Assembly (NCBI GenBank): GCA_916988195.3
Contig: CAKASQ030000077.1
Coordinates: 43,076 to 107,075, forward strand
From: Oscillospiraceae bacterium
GTDB taxonomy: Bacteria > Bacillota > Clostridia > Oscillospirales > Oscillospiraceae
DNA: 64,000 nucleotides
Direction of reading: 5' to 3'
In this document: positions 1-10,900 of the stretch, piece by piece
Position numbering within the stretch: the stretch's first letter is position 1
Layout: each line of letters begins with the position of its first letter
Notes under the pieces: generated by a model
What the model was told of the DNA's origin: nothing
The model's database searches: none
Seen by the model: the letters and a program-made list of their open reading frames with translations, nothing else
Translations under genes and position numbers: made by a program

Positions 1-1
1 G

Positions 2-2176
2 ACGGCAATCTTTGAGGGGTGGTGTGATTTCCTCAATTATTTTGACAGCTCGATTCATTTTCAGCTGTCTTTTTTGAACCTTGCGGCATCGGAGGAGACC
101 TTTGCCAACTCCATTTCCATCCCGCCCCAGAGGGACGCCTTTGACAGTATCCGCGAGGAATACACCACAATGCTGCAAAATCAGCTGGCCAGAGGTAACA
201 ACGGTCTCATCAAGACCAAATACCTGACCTTTGGTATCGACGCGGACAGCATCAAAGCCGCCAAGCCCCGTCTGGAGCGTATTGAGACAGATATACTTAA
301 TAACTTCAAGCGTCTTGGTGTAGCTGCCAGAACGCTGGACGGTAAAGAAAGGCTTTTTCAGCTTCATGCGGTATTCCACATGGATGAACAACTCCCGTTT
401 CAGTTTGAATGGGACTGGCTGGCTCCTTCCGGTCTGTCCACAAAGGATTTTATTGCACCAAGCTCCTTTGAGTTCCGCACCGGCAAGCAGTTCCGTATGG
501 GTAAGAAATACGGAGCTGTTTCTTTTTTGCAGATCCTCGCACCGGAACTGAATGACCGTTTGCTGGCTGATTTTCTGGATATGGAAAGTTCGCTCATTGT
601 GAGTATGCACATTCAGTCGGTGGATCAGGTGAAAGCCATCAAAACGGTAAAGCGAAAGATTACCGACCTGGACCGCAGCAAGATCGAGGAACAGAAAAAA
701 GCAGTCCGTGCCGGATACGACATGGACATCATTCCATCTGACCTTGCTACCTACGGCAGTGAAGCGAAAAAACTCTTGCAGGATTTGCAGAGCCGCAACG
801 AGAGAATGTTCCTTTTGACCTTTCTGGTGCTGAACACAGCGGACAATCCCCGTCAGCTTGGCAACAACATCTTTCAGGCAGGCTCTATTGCCCAGAAGTA
901 TAACTGTCAGCTGACCAGGCTGGACTTCCAACAGGAAGAAGGGCTGATGAGCTGTCTGCCTCTGGGTCTCAATCAGATTGAGATTCAGCGAGGACTGACC
1001 ACCAGTTCCACAGCTATCTTTGTGCCCTTTACTACGCAGGAACTGTTCCAGAACGGGAAAGAAGCTCTGTACTACGGCATCAATGCTCTGTCCAACAACC
1101 TCATCATGGTGGACAGAAAGCTGCTGAAAAACCCCAACGGCCTGATTCTGGGTACGCCGGGTTCCGGTAAGTCCTTCAGCGCAAAACGAGAAATTGCCAA
1201 CTGCTTTTTGCTTACCAGTGATGATGTTATTATCTGTGACCCGGAAGCGGAGTACGCACCTCTTGTTGAGCGTCTGCATGGGCAGGTCATCAAGATCTCA
1301 CCTACTTCAACCAACTATATCAATCCGATGGATCTGAATCTGGACTATTCGGATGATGAAAGCCCGCTGTCACTCAAGTCTGACTTTATCCTCAGCTTGT
1401 GTGAGCTGATCGTGGGCGGTAAGGAGGGCTTGCAGCCGGTGCAGAAAACCATTATTGACCGTTGTGTACGGCTGGTTTACAACGAATATCTCAATGACCC
1501 AAAGCCGGAGAATATGCCGATTTTGGAGGACCTTTATAACCTGTTGCGGGAGCAGGAAGAAAAAGAAGCTCAGTACATTGCAACGGCATTGGAAATCTAT
1601 GTAACGGGTTCTTTGAATGTGTTCAATCATCAGAGCAATGTGGATATTGATAACCGGATTGTCTGCTACGACATCAAGGAACTGGGCAAGCAGCTTAAAA
1701 AAATCGGTATGCTGGTGGTACAGGATCAGGTGTGGAACCGCGTTACCATCAACCGTGCCGCCCACAAGTCCACCCGTTACTACATCGACGAGATGCACCT
1801 GCTTTTGAAGGAGGAGCAGACCGCCGCCTATACGGTGGAAATCTGGAAGCGATTCAGAAAATGGGGCGGTATTCCGACAGGTATCACCCAGAATGTCAAA
1901 GACCTTTTGAGCAGCCGCGAGGTGGAAAATATCTTTGAAAATTCCGACTTCGTGTATATGCTCAACCAGGCAGGCGGAGACCGTCAGATCCTCGCCAAGC
2001 AGCTGGGTATTTCCACACACCAATTATCTTATGTGACCCACTCCGGTGAGGGCGAGGGCCTGCTGTTTTATGGCTCTACAATCCTGCCTTTCGTGGATCA
2101 CTTCCCGAAGAATACCGAGCTTTACCGCATTATGACCACCAAACCCCAGGAACTGAAAAAGAAGGAGGATGAATGA
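2..2176 (+). CDS. VirB4/TraE-type conjugation ATPase, 5' end cut by the window
   Basis: Type IV secretion ATPase of the ICE mating-pair channel; it energises assembly or substrate transfer at the inner face of the membrane. The reading frame is open from base 2, so the start lies outside the window and the TTG at 74 is internal. In the visible 724 codons the Walker A motif GTPGSGKS is at residues 384-391 and the Walker B stretch YIDEMH at 594-599, the usual order for VirB4 family members of about 800 residues. The stop overlaps the next start as ATGA, showing translational coupling. The family call is firm; the exact subfamily (Tn1549-like) is inferred from the gene order downstream. Confidence 0.93.
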   Translation, partial: TAIFEGWCDFLNYFDSSIHFQLSFLNLAASEETFANSISIPPQRDAFDSIREEYTTMLQNQLARGNNGLIKTKYLTFGIDADSIKAAKPRLERIETDILNNFKRLGVAARTLDGKERLFQLHAVFHMDEQLPFQFEWDWLAPSGLSTKDFIAPSSFEFRTGKQFRMGKKYGAVSFLQILAPELNDRLLADFLDMESSLIVSMHIQSVDQVKAIKTVKRKITDLDRSKIEEQKKAVRAGYDMDIIPSDLATYGSEAKKLLQDLQSRNERMFLLTFLVLNTADNPRQLGNNIFQAGSIAQKYNCQLTRLDFQQEEGLMSCLPLGLNQIEIQRGLTTSSTAIFVPFTTQELFQNGKEALYYGINALSNNLIMVDRKLLKNPNGLILGTPGSGKSFSAKREIANCFLLTSDDVIICDPEAEYAPLVERLHGQVIKISPTSTNYINPMDLNLDYSDDESPLSLKSDFILSLCELIVGGKEGLQPVQKTIIDRCVRLVYNEYLNDPKPENMPILEDLYNLLREQEEKEAQYIATALEIYVTGSLNVFNHQSNVDIDNRIVCYDIKELGKQLKKIGMLVVQDQVWNRVTINRAAHKSTRYYIDEMHLLLKEEQTAAYTVEIWKRFRKWGGIPTGITQNVKDLLSSREVENIFENSDFVYMLNQAGGDRQILAKQLGISTHQLSYVTHSGEGEGLLFYGSTILPFVDHFPKNTELYRIMTTKPQELKKKEDE

Positions 2177-2556
2177 TGATGAACCCCAACATTTTGAATA
2201 AAAATCCGCTGATGTTTTTTGACAGGGCGGTAAATGCCCAGCGCAGCCAGCTACTTACAGTCATGGCCGATGCGGTAAGTGAGTGCCGCACGGCGGCAGA
2301 TCAGGCAGCCGAACTGAATGAGACCGGTCAGGTGGGGCTTATCCGTCTGGCAGAGATCTGGAGCGCCATCCGTGCCAAGGAAGGTATGGGTGGTCTGGTC
2401 CTGGAAGGAACCGAAGCGAAGATCCTGTCCGATGTGGTGGCACAGTTTTATGCCTACCTGTCCGGCTGTATGTTCAACGATCCGGTGGGAATGGCCATTT
2501 ATGCAGAGCTGCACTACATGATGTCCTCCCTCATGCTGGGAGAATGGTTTGAATAA
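2173..2556 (+). CDS. small conserved ICE protein of unknown function
   Basis: A 127-residue protein whose start overlaps the VirB4 stop (ATGA) and whose 3' end overlaps the following CHAP gene by 8 bases, so the three are clearly cotranslated. No signal peptide or strong membrane helix is visible; the sequence is mainly helical, with a hydrophobic patch rich in Met, Tyr and Ala near the C-terminus (residues about 95-122). Its position between VirB4 and a cell-wall hydrolase suggests a role linked to the transfer channel, but this is only context. I do not recognise a named domain. Confidence 0.8.
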   Translation: MMMNPNILNKNPLMFFDRAVNAQRSQLLTVMADAVSECRTAADQAAELNETGQVGLIRLAEIWSAIRAKEGMGGLVLEGTEAKILSDVVAQFYAYLSGCMFNDPVGMAIYAELHYMMSSLMLGEWFE

Positions 2557-4285
2557 GGAACCGCGCCTGCGCTTTACTGATGAGGAACGGTCTGCCCCTG
2601 CACTGGAAAAGCCGATCCGTAAAGCGGAGAAAGCTGCGGCCAGAGCAGATAAGGCGCAGGCCAATATCCCAAAGAAAAAGGTCAGGCAGACGGTCATTGA
2701 CCCGGATACCGGAAAAAAGACCTCGAAGCTGACCTTTGAGGACAAGAAAAAGCCACCTTCCAAAGTTTCTCAAGGAGTCAGGGAAGCTCCCGTCCATCTG
2801 GTCGTGGGCAAGCTCCACAAAGAGATCCGGGAAACAGAGCAGGACAATGTGGGCGTGGAAAGCGCCCACAAGTCCGAGGAGGCGGTGGAGACCGGCGCTT
2901 ATCTGGTGCGGGAGGGCTATCGCAGCCACAAGCTGAAGCCGTACCGCAAAGCAGCACAGGCAGAGCGTCAACTGGAAAAGGCAAATGTAAATGTTCTGTA
3001 CCAGAAATCTTTGCAGGAAAATCCCCAGTTTGCCAGCAATCCGCTTTCCCGCTGGCAGCAAAAGCAGGCCATCAAAAGGCAGTATGCCGCCGCCAAACAC
3101 GCCGGTCAGACTGCCGGAAATACCGCCCAGGCTGCGTCCAAAACCGGAAAAGTCGCAAGGACGGTAAAAGAAAAGGCACAGCAGGCAGGGGCATTCGTCA
3201 TGCGCCACAAGAAGGGTTTCCTGATGGCAGGGTTTTTGTTCCTCATTACCTGTATGCTGATGAATACCATGTCCTCCTGCTCCATGATGGCGCAGAGCAT
3301 CGGTTCCGTTCTCTCCGGCACCACCTATCCGTCGGATGACCCGGAAATGCTGGCAGTGGAGGCAGATTATGCAGCCAGAGAAGTCCAGTTGCAGAAGGAA
3401 ATCGACAACATTGAAAGCAGCCACCCAGGGTATGACGAGTATCGCTATGACCTTGGTATGATCGGCCATGACCCTCATGAGCTGGCAGCATTTCTGTCTG
3501 CCGTCTTGCAAGGTTACACCCAGCAGAGCGCTCAGGCAGAGCTGGCGCGTGTGTTTGCAGCACAGTATCAACTGACGCTTACTGAGGAAGTGGAGATTCG
3601 CTACCGCACGGAGACCTCCACCGACCCGGAGACCGGCGAGACCACCTCAGAAGAAGTCCCCTATGAGTATTACATTTTGAATGTGAAACTCACCAGCAAG
3701 CCCATTTCCGCTGTGGCGTCGGAGTTACTGACCCCGGAGCAGATGGAAATGTATCAGGTTTACCGGCAGACCATGGGCAATAAGCCGCTGTTGTTTGGCG
3801 GTGGTTCCCCTGACATGAGCAATTCCGAGGACTTGACCGGTGTACAGTTCGTAAATGGAACCCGTCCCGGAAATCCGCAGTTGGTGGAGCTGGCCAAGCG
3901 TCAGGTCGGCAATGTGGGCGGCTATCCTTATTGGAGCTGGTATGGCTTTGACAGCCGCGTGGAGTGGTGCGCCTGCTTTGTATCCTGGTGTTATAACCAG
4001 GCTGGAAAAAGTGAGCCGCGCTTTGCAGGCTGTGAGTGGCAGGGCGTTCCGTGGTTCCAGTCTCATGGACAATGGGGTGCAAGAGGCTATAACAATCTGG
4101 CTCCCGGAGATGCAATTTTCTTTGATTGGGATTTGGATGGGACAGCAGACCATGTGGGTATCGTGATCGGTACGGATGGCAGCCGCGTTTATACTGTGGA
4201 GGGAAATTCCGGCGATGCCTGCAAGATCAAAAGTTATGACCTGAATTATCAAAGCATTAAAGGCTATGGTCTGATGAACTGGTAA
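2549..4285 (+). CDS. membrane-anchored CHAP-type peptidoglycan hydrolase of the transfer apparatus (CD1108-like)
   Basis: A 578-residue protein with a long Lys/Ala/Gln-rich cytoplasmic N-terminus (1-210), one transmembrane helix at about 218-240, and an extracellular C-terminal NlpC/CHAP-like peptidase domain (about 435-578). The candidate catalytic Cys lies in VEWCACFVSW and the His in DHVGIV, followed by VEGNSGD, the order expected for CHAP domains. Such enzymes open the cell wall locally for the conjugation channel (VirB1/Orf14-like role). It is translated from an overlap with the previous gene. The enzyme class is a family-level call; the role in conjugation follows from its position after VirB4. 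Confidence 0.88.
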   Translation: MNKEPRLRFTDEERSAPALEKPIRKAEKAAARADKAQANIPKKKVRQTVIDPDTGKKTSKLTFEDKKKPPSKVSQGVREAPVHLVVGKLHKEIRETEQDNVGVESAHKSEEAVETGAYLVREGYRSHKLKPYRKAAQAERQLEKANVNVLYQKSLQENPQFASNPLSRWQQKQAIKRQYAAAKHAGQTAGNTAQAASKTGKVARTVKEKAQQAGAFVMRHKKGFLMAGFLFLITCMLMNTMSSCSMMAQSIGSVLSGTTYPSDDPEMLAVEADYAAREVQLQKEIDNIESSHPGYDEYRYDLGMIGHDPHELAAFLSAVLQGYTQQSAQAELARVFAAQYQLTLTEEVEIRYRTETSTDPETGETTSEEVPYEYYILNVKLTSKPISAVASELLTPEQMEMYQVYRQTMGNKPLLFGGGSPDMSNSEDLTGVQFVNGTRPGNPQLVELAKRQVGNVGGYPYWSWYGFDSRVEWCACFVSWCYNQAGKSEPRFAGCEWQGVPWFQSHGQWGARGYNNLAPGDAIFFDWDLDGTADHVGIVIGTDGSRVYTVEGNSGDACKIKSYDLNYQSIKGYGLMNW

Positions 4286-4313
4286 CAGACTTTGTGGAAA
4301 GGAGTGAACGGTT

Positions 4314-4571
4314 ATGGCAAAAAACAAAATTGAACGTATCGACCAGGAAATTGAGAAAACCCGTGAGAAGATTGCGGAATATCAGGAAAAGCTCAAGACC
4401 CTGGAAGCACAGAAAACGGAGGCAGAGAATCTGGAAATCGTTCAGATGGTTCGTGCGTTACGCATGACTCCAGCACAGCTGAACGCTATGCTTTCCGGTG
4501 GAATGAACCACGGCAGAGATACAGCACTGTCGGAATCAAATAATCAGGAGGCTACCGCTTATGAAGAATAA
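4314..4571 (+). CDS. DUF4315 family ICE protein
   Basis: An 85-residue, highly charged protein. Residues 3-45 form a clear heptad-like coiled coil (repeated E/K/I/L), followed by a short segment VRALRMTPAQLNAMLSGG that resembles the DUF4315 family found in Tn1549-type elements. An SD (AAAGGAG) precedes the ATG. It overlaps the next gene by 11 bases. Function unknown; its fixed place between the cell-wall hydrolase and the DUF4366 membrane protein suggests an accessory part of the transfer complex. Confidence 0.82.
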   Translation: MAKNKIERIDQEIEKTREKIAEYQEKLKTLEAQKTEAENLEIVQMVRALRMTPAQLNAMLSGGMNHGRDTALSESNNQEATAYEE

Positions 4572-5325
4572 AAGAATTTGCAAAACACTTTCCGCCCTTT
4601 GCCTGACAATGGTTGTGGCATTTGGCTTTACAATCCCTGCTTTCGCACAGGGGTCAGAACAGGCTCCGGCGGCACCGGCAGAGGATTCTACCAATGACAG
4701 CAATGTGATTGTGGAAGAAACAGAACCGGCACCGGCACTTACACCGGAGGGGAATGCGGCATTGGTGGATGATTTTGGAGGCAATAAGCAGCTTATTACT
4801 GTTACGACCAAAGCTGGAAATTACTTTTACATCTTGATTGATAGGGCGAATGAGGACAAGGAGACTGCTGTTCACTTTCTGAATCAGGTGGACGATGCAG
4901 ACCTTGCGGCGCTGATGGAAGATGGAAAAACCAAAGAGGAGATGCCTGCGGTATGCAGCTGTTCAACAAAATGTGAAGCAGGGGCGGTCAATACGGCCTG
5001 CCCGGTCTGCGCAACTGATAAGAGTAAATGTACGGGCAAAGCACCGGAACCTCCGGCAGAAACATCGGAGCCGGAAAAAGAGAAGCCTGCCGGATTGAAC
5101 CTGGCTGCGCTGGTCCTTTTGCTGGCTCTGCTTGGTGGCGGTGGCGTGTTTGCCTACTTGAAGCTCGTTAAGAATAAGCCTAAGACCAAGGGCAATGACA
5201 GTCTGGACGATTATGATTATGGAGAGGAAGATTCTGAGGAATGGGAAACCGAGGGTGAGGAGTCGGACGAGCCGTACGCTGACGGGGGCAGCACAGAAGA
5301 AGATGACGAGGACAGCGTGAAATGA
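4561..5325 (+). CDS. DUF4366 family exported, membrane-anchored protein
   Basis: A 254-residue protein with an N-terminal signal peptide (residues 1-29, ending near AFAQG), a Pro/Ala/Glu-rich spacer, a globular region (about 60-120), a Cys-rich stretch with six cysteines (CSCSTKC, CPVC; about 127-155), a transmembrane helix at about 178-198 (LAALVLLLALLGGGG) and a strongly acidic cytoplasmic tail. This layout fits DUF4366 proteins of Tn1549-like ICEs. The extracellular Cys cluster could bind metal or form disulfides; that is inference. The stop overlaps the next start as ATGA. Confidence 0.85.
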   Translation: MKNKRICKTLSALCLTMVVAFGFTIPAFAQGSEQAPAAPAEDSTNDSNVIVEETEPAPALTPEGNAALVDDFGGNKQLITVTTKAGNYFYILIDRANEDKETAVHFLNQVDDADLAALMEDGKTKEEMPAVCSCSTKCEAGAVNTACPVCATDKSKCTGKAPEPPAETSEPEKEKPAGLNLAALVLLLALLGGGGVFAYLKLVKNKPKTKGNDSLDDYDYGEEDSEEWETEGEESDEPYADGGSTEEDDEDSVK

Positions 5326-5525
5326 CCCGATTCACAGACAGTCCCTATGAACGCATGATGACACGCAGGCCGGAGGGCGGGAAGGAAACTTCCCGTCCTC
5401 CTTCTTTACCCCACAGCCACCCCTGCTATGGTTGCGGGAATTATGGAAGACCCTGCGTAGGTATCTGTCACCGGGAAATGTCCCGATGGCTCAAAGAGAG
5501 GAGGAACCATCATGGCTCAACATAA
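5322..5525 (+). CDS. small Cys-rich ICE protein of unknown function
   Basis: A 67-residue protein coupled by ATGA to the DUF4366 gene and overlapping the topoisomerase start by 14 bases. A compact run CYGCGNYGRPCVGICHRE holds five cysteines and a His within 20 residues, suggesting a small zinc-binding fold; the ends are basic. The tight coupling on both sides argues that it is real. It may simply be a cotranslated accessory factor of the topoisomerase, but nothing in the sequence proves that. Confidence 0.7.
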   Translation: MTRFTDSPYERMMTRRPEGGKETSRPPSLPHSHPCYGCGNYGRPCVGICHREMSRWLKERRNHHGST

Positions 5526-7620
5526 ATTGGTAATTGCCGAAAAACCATCGGTTGCCCAAAGTTTGGCGGTGGTGATCGGCGCAACCGTCCGTAAGGACGG
5601 GTATCTGGAGGGTAATGGCTGGCGTGTCAGCTGGTGCGTGGGCCATCTGGCCGGTCTTGCGGATGCAGACAGCTATGACCCAAAGTATGCCAAGTGGCGA
5701 TATGATGATCTGCCTATCCTGCCGGAACATTGGCAGATGGTGGTGGGAAAAGATAAGAAAAAGCAGTTTGATATTCTCAAAAAGCTGATGAATGCCCCGG
5801 ATGTGACGGAAGTGGTAAATGCCTGTGATGCCGGACGCGAGGGCGAGATGATCTTCCGCAGCGTCTATGAGCTGGCAGACTGTCAAAAGCCTATGAAAAG
5901 GCTCTGGATTTCTTCGATGGAGGACTCTGCCATAAGGGAAGGCTTTGCAAACCTGCGCCCCGGTGCGGATTATGACGGACTTCGGGATGCTGCCCTCTGC
6001 CGTGCCAAGGCCGACTGGCTGGTGGGAATCAATGCGACAAGGCTTTTTTCCGTGCTGTATCACCGTACCCTCAACATCGGGCGCGTGATGTCCCCAACAC
6101 TGGCGCTCATTGTCCAGCGAGAAGCTGAGATCGACACCTTTAAGCCGATTCCCTTTTATACCGTGGCGCTGGAGCTGCCCGGTCTTACCGTATCCGGGGA
6201 GCGCATGGCGAATAAGGCCGCTGCCGAGCAGCTGAAAGAAGCCTGTCAGGGTGCAAATGTCACAATCAAAAAGGTGGAGTGCAAGGAAAAGTCCGAAAAG
6301 CCGCCTGCCCTCTATGACCTGACTACCCTGCAAAGAGATGCCAACCGCCTGCTTGGATTTACAGCCCAGCAGACCCTGGACTATCTACAAAGCCTGTATG
6401 AAAAGAAGCTCTGCACCTATCCCCGTACTGACAGCCGCTATCTGACTGGTGATATGGCAGACAGCCTGCCGGTGCTGGTGAACCTGGTTGCCAGTGCTAT
6501 GCCGTTTCGCAAAGGGATCGCCATTACCTGTGATCCGCATACGGTCATCAACGATAAGAAAGTAACCGACCATCACGCAGTAATCCCTACCAGAAATCTC
6601 AAGGATGCAGACCTTTCTGCCCTTCCTGCGGGAGAAAAAGCGGTGCTGGAGCTGGTGGCCCTGCGTCTGATGTGCGCCGTAGCCCAGCCCCATATCTATT
6701 CGGAAACTGTTGTGATTGCAGCGTGTGCCGGTGGGGAGTTTACCACAAAAGGAAAAACGGTGAAGCATCCCGGATGGAAAGCACTGGAGGACGCTTATCG
6801 TGCCAAAATGAAGGATACAGAGCCGAAAAAAGAGGGCGTAGAGAAAGCCCTGCCGGAGCTGACCGAAGGACAGACACTTTCGGTTTCTGCGGCAATCGTC
6901 AAAGAAGGCAAAAGCAGTCCGCCTCAGCACTTTACGGAGGACACCCTATTGTCCGCAATGGAGACTGCCGGGAAAGATGATATGCCGGAGGATGCTGAGA
7001 GAAAAGGTCTGGGGACACCGGCCACCCGTGCCGGTATTTTGGAAAAGCTGGTATCTGCCGGTTTTCTGGAGCGAAAAAAGAACAGAAAAACGGTGCAGCT
7101 TCTTCCTTCCCACGATGCAGTATCCCTGATCACGGTGCTGCCGGAACAACTGCAATCGCCGCTTCTGACTGCCGAGTGGGAGTATCGCCTGGGTGAGATC
7201 GAGCGCGGGCAGCTTGCTCCAGAGGAGTTTCTGGACGGGATCAGCACCATGCTGAAAGATCTGGTGGGGACTTATCAGGTCATCAAGGGAACTGAGTACC
7301 TGTTCACTCCGCCCCGTGAGGTGGTGGGCAAATGCCCTCGCTGCGGCGGTGAAGTTGCAGAACTGCAAAAAGGCTTCTTCTGTCAGAATGATTCTTGCAA
7401 ATTTGCAATCTGGAAAAACAACAAATGGTGGGCTGCCAAGAAAAAACAGCCGACCAAAGCTGTGGTGTCTGCGCTGCTGAACGATGGCTGTGTCCGTGTG
7501 ACGGGGCTATATTCGGAGAAAACCGGCAAGACCTACGATGCCACTGTGGTTTTGGAGGACGATGGACAGTATGCCAACTTCAAGCTGGAATTTGACCAGC
7601 GGAAAGGAGGCAGCCGATGA
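5512..7620 (+). CDS. topB: type IA DNA topoisomerase III
   Basis: Relaxes and decatenates DNA, here probably during ICE transfer or replication. In 702 residues: a Toprim domain with EKPSVAQ (8-14) and DAGREGE (106-112, metal-binding acidic residues); the active-site tyrosine Y303 in CTYPRTDSRY; and a C-terminal zinc ribbon starting near C608 (CPRCGGEV then CQNDSC). Length and order match plasmid and ICE TopB enzymes. The start at 5512 has an upstream GAGAGGAGG-type SD. It overlaps the small Cys-rich gene before it and is coupled by ATGA to the next gene. Confidence 0.96.
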   Translation: MAQHKLVIAEKPSVAQSLAVVIGATVRKDGYLEGNGWRVSWCVGHLAGLADADSYDPKYAKWRYDDLPILPEHWQMVVGKDKKKQFDILKKLMNAPDVTEVVNACDAGREGEMIFRSVYELADCQKPMKRLWISSMEDSAIREGFANLRPGADYDGLRDAALCRAKADWLVGINATRLFSVLYHRTLNIGRVMSPTLALIVQREAEIDTFKPIPFYTVALELPGLTVSGERMANKAAAEQLKEACQGANVTIKKVECKEKSEKPPALYDLTTLQRDANRLLGFTAQQTLDYLQSLYEKKLCTYPRTDSRYLTGDMADSLPVLVNLVASAMPFRKGIAITCDPHTVINDKKVTDHHAVIPTRNLKDADLSALPAGEKAVLELVALRLMCAVAQPHIYSETVVIAACAGGEFTTKGKTVKHPGWKALEDAYRAKMKDTEPKKEGVEKALPELTEGQTLSVSAAIVKEGKSSPPQHFTEDTLLSAMETAGKDDMPEDAERKGLGTPATRAGILEKLVSAGFLERKKNRKTVQLLPSHDAVSLITVLPEQLQSPLLTAEWEYRLGEIERGQLAPEEFLDGISTMLKDLVGTYQVIKGTEYLFTPPREVVGKCPRCGGEVAELQKGFFCQNDSCKFAIWKNNKWWAAKKKQPTKAVVSALLNDGCVRVTGLYSEKTGKTYDATVVLEDDGQYANFKLEFDQRKGGSR

Positions 7621-7895
7621 AGCTCTCTTTAGTGGAACGGGAAACCATTCTCCTCTATAACCAGGCAGAACCAATGGCTGAGGTCTATACCCACGATCCT
7701 CGTCTGATGGAGAAGCTGGAACTGCTGGCAAAAAAGCATCCCGACCAGATCACCCGAAAGGACGCCCATAACTTTACCGTCCCCAAGCGGTGTGTATCAG
7801 TCCGGGAGCCATACAGCACCGAGCGTCGCAAAGCTGCCAGTGAGCGTGCGAAAGCCGCCGGATACCAGCCCCCTGTGAAAAAGTCCGGCAGTTAA
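7617..7895 (+). CDS. small conserved ICE protein downstream of topB
   Basis: A 92-residue basic protein coupled to topB by ATGA. It begins MKLSLVERETILLYNQ and ends with a Lys/Arg/Ala-rich tail with short Pro-rich end. No membrane segment or known catalytic motif is visible. Proteins of this kind commonly sit between topB and the CHC2 gene in Tn1549-type elements. A nucleic-acid or relaxosome accessory role is possible but not shown. Confidence 0.75.
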   Translation: MKLSLVERETILLYNQAEPMAEVYTHDPRLMEKLELLAKKHPDQITRKDAHNFTVPKRCVSVREPYSTERRKAASERAKAAGYQPPVKKSGS

Positions 7896-7901
7896 AGGCA
7901 C

Positions 7902-10900
7902 ATGGCAGAGAATGTATTTGAAGCGGTCAAGCAGTCGGTCAGCACCAGAGAAGCGGCAGCGTTTTATGGGATCGAGGTCAAACGAAATGGTATGGCCTGC
8001 TGTCCCTTTCACGATGATAAGAACCCCAGCATGAAGGTAGACCAGCGGTTCCACTGCTTTGGTTGCGGTGAAGATGGGGATGTGATCGACTTTACCGCAA
8101 AGCTCTTTAACCTCTCCCCAAAAGAAGCGGCGGAGAAACTGGCACAGGACTTTGGCCTGATCTATGACAGTCAGGCCCCGCCCCGCAGGAGATATGTCCG
8201 GCAAAAAACCGAGGCACAGAAGTTTCGGGAGAATCGACAGCGCTGTTACCGTGTACTGTCCGATTACTACTATCTGCTGAAAAAATGGGAAGCCGACCGT
8301 TCTCCCAGGACACCGGAGGAAGAACCGCACCCTCGCTTTGTGGAAGCTATCCAGAAGAAACCCTATGTGGAGTACCTGCTGGACCTTTTTCTTTATGAAA
8401 GTGAAGAAGAACAAAAGGCATGGATTGCAGAACACACAGCAGAAATCACACACTTGGAAAGGAGATTGAAAATCATGGCTGAGAACAAACCCACCAACCG
8501 AGAACGGCTAAGGGAAATCACAGATGGCATCGAGCAGGGCATCAAAGAACTGTTTGAAAGCGAAAAGTATATGCGCTATCTGTCCGTCATGTCCCGATTT
8601 CACCGCTATTCGGTAAACAACACCATGCTCATCTATATGCAGAAGCCGGATGCCACTTTGGTAGCCGGATACAATAAGTGGAAAGACCAGTTTGAGCGTC
8701 ATGTAAAAAAGGGCGAGCATGGCATTACCATCATTGCCCCGACACCGTATAAGAAGAAAATCGAGGAGCAGAAGCTGGACCCGGATACCAAGGCTCCGAT
8801 TTTGGATAAAGACGGAAAGATCGTTACAGAGGAAAAAGAAATCGAGATCCCCATGTTTCGTCCGGTCAAGGTCTTTGATGTGAGCCAGACCGACGGGAAA
8901 CCTTTGCCGGAGCTTGCATCATCCCTTTCCGGCAATGTGCCAAATTATGAGGCATTCATGGAGGCCCTGCGCCGCAGCGCACCGGTGCCGATTACTTTTG
9001 AAGCAATGGCTGCTGATACGGACGGCTATTTTTCTGCTGATCATCAGAAAATTGCCATTCGTCAGGGCATGAGTGAGGTTCAGACGGTTTCAGCCACAGT
9101 ACACGAGATTGCCCACAGCAAGCTCCATGACCCTAAAAAATATGAAATGCTACCGTCATGGAAGGTTGTGCAGGAGAGTGAAGGTGGAACCAAGCATGAT
9201 TTCAAGTTGGATTTTGCCACAGAAAAAGAAGCCGAACAGTTTGCTTCTGATATGGATTGGCGTTATGTGGACGAAAATCAGTTTGAATGGCGTCTTGCAG
9301 TTGAGGAAGATGCAACCGCAGAAAAACAGGCAATCAAAAACCGTCACACGGAAGAAGTGGAGGCTGAAAGCATCTCCTATGCAGTCTGCAAATATTTTGG
9401 CATCGAGACAGGAGAAAACAGCTTTGGCTATATTGCCAGTTGGAGTCAGGGCAAGGAACTGAAAGAGTTGAGAGCCAGTTTGGAGACCATCAACAAAACC
9501 TCCGGCACTTTGATCTCCGACATTGAGCGCCACTATAAGGAAATCTGCAAAGAGCGCGGAATCGACCCTCATGCAAAGGTAGAGCCGGAAACCGCCCCGA
9601 TAGAGCAGCCAACCAGCAATCTGACTTACTATGTAGCAGAGTGCATGGAATTTCCAAACCTCGGAGAATACCACGATAACCTGTCTTTGGAGGAAGCTGT
9701 CCGCATTTATCAGGAGATTCCAGCAGAGCGAATGAACGGGATTAAAGGAATTGGTTTTGAACTGAAAGACGGAAGCGACTATGAAGGACCTTTTCCGATT
9801 TTGACCGGCCATACCATTGATCTGGACACCATCCAGGCAATCGACTATTACCGTGATAATCCTCTGGTGCAAAAAGCAGTAAAGGAACTGGCTGCGGCAA
9901 TGCCGGAAATGGAAGTGCTGGGGGCGGACGCCAATCAGCAGGAGGCTTTGTTTCTGATCGACAATGCCACCTATCTTCATATCCAGCCCTGTGACAGCGG
10001 CTGGGATTATACCCTTTACGATGCCGCATCCATGAAAGAGCTGGATGGAGGTCAGCTGGATATGCCGGAGCTTTCCTGCATGAAGGCAGTTCTCCAGATT
10101 TGTGATGATAACGATTTGAGCAGCAATTCAGTAAAGTATGCGCCCCTGCCTATGATTGAAACCTTGCAGGACGCTGCTTATCAGCAGATGCAGGCAGAGG
10201 TCAGGCAGAGGACGTCTTCTTCCCAGCTGCCGGAAGCACAGGAGCAGGCACTGGATGAATACCCCATGCCGGATGAGCAGGTCTCCACACCAGATATGCA
10301 GGAATACGGCTACTCCTATGATGGGATGTTCCCTGTTACCAGAGAACGGGCGCTGGAACTGGATGCCGCCGGTTTGACCGTTTATGTGCTGCATGAGGAC
10401 AATACGGAGAGCATGGTGTTTGACCCGCAGGAAATCATGGATCATGGCGGTCTTTTTGGCGTGGACCGTGAGGAATGGGAGAAAAGCCCTCAGTTCCACG
10501 AAAAGGTCATGGAGCGTCAGGAACATCAGCAGGAACGCGAACAGGCATTTCTATCCCAGAACAGAGATTGCTTTGCTATCTATCAGGTGAGCCGTGACGA
10601 TCCGCAGAATGTGCGCTTTATGAATCTGGATTGGTTAAAGTCCCATGACATTTCCATAGACCGCAGCAATTATGACCTCATTTACACAGCTCCGCTGAGG
10701 GAGTCTGGCACGGTACCGGAGCAGCTGGAAAAACTATATGAGCAGTTTAATCTGCAAAAGCCGGCGGATTTTCACAGTCCTTCTATGAGTGTCAGTGACA
10801 TCGTTGCGATCAAGCAGGACGGTAAGGTATCCTGTCATTACTGTGACAGTGTTGGTTTTACCCAGATCCCCGGATTCCTGCCGGAAAATCCGTTGAAAAA

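Noticed and set aside
1370..2023. Long minus-strand ORF opposite the VirB4 gene
   Set aside because: Shadow of the VirB4 reading frame; no SD, and the + strand motifs are clear.
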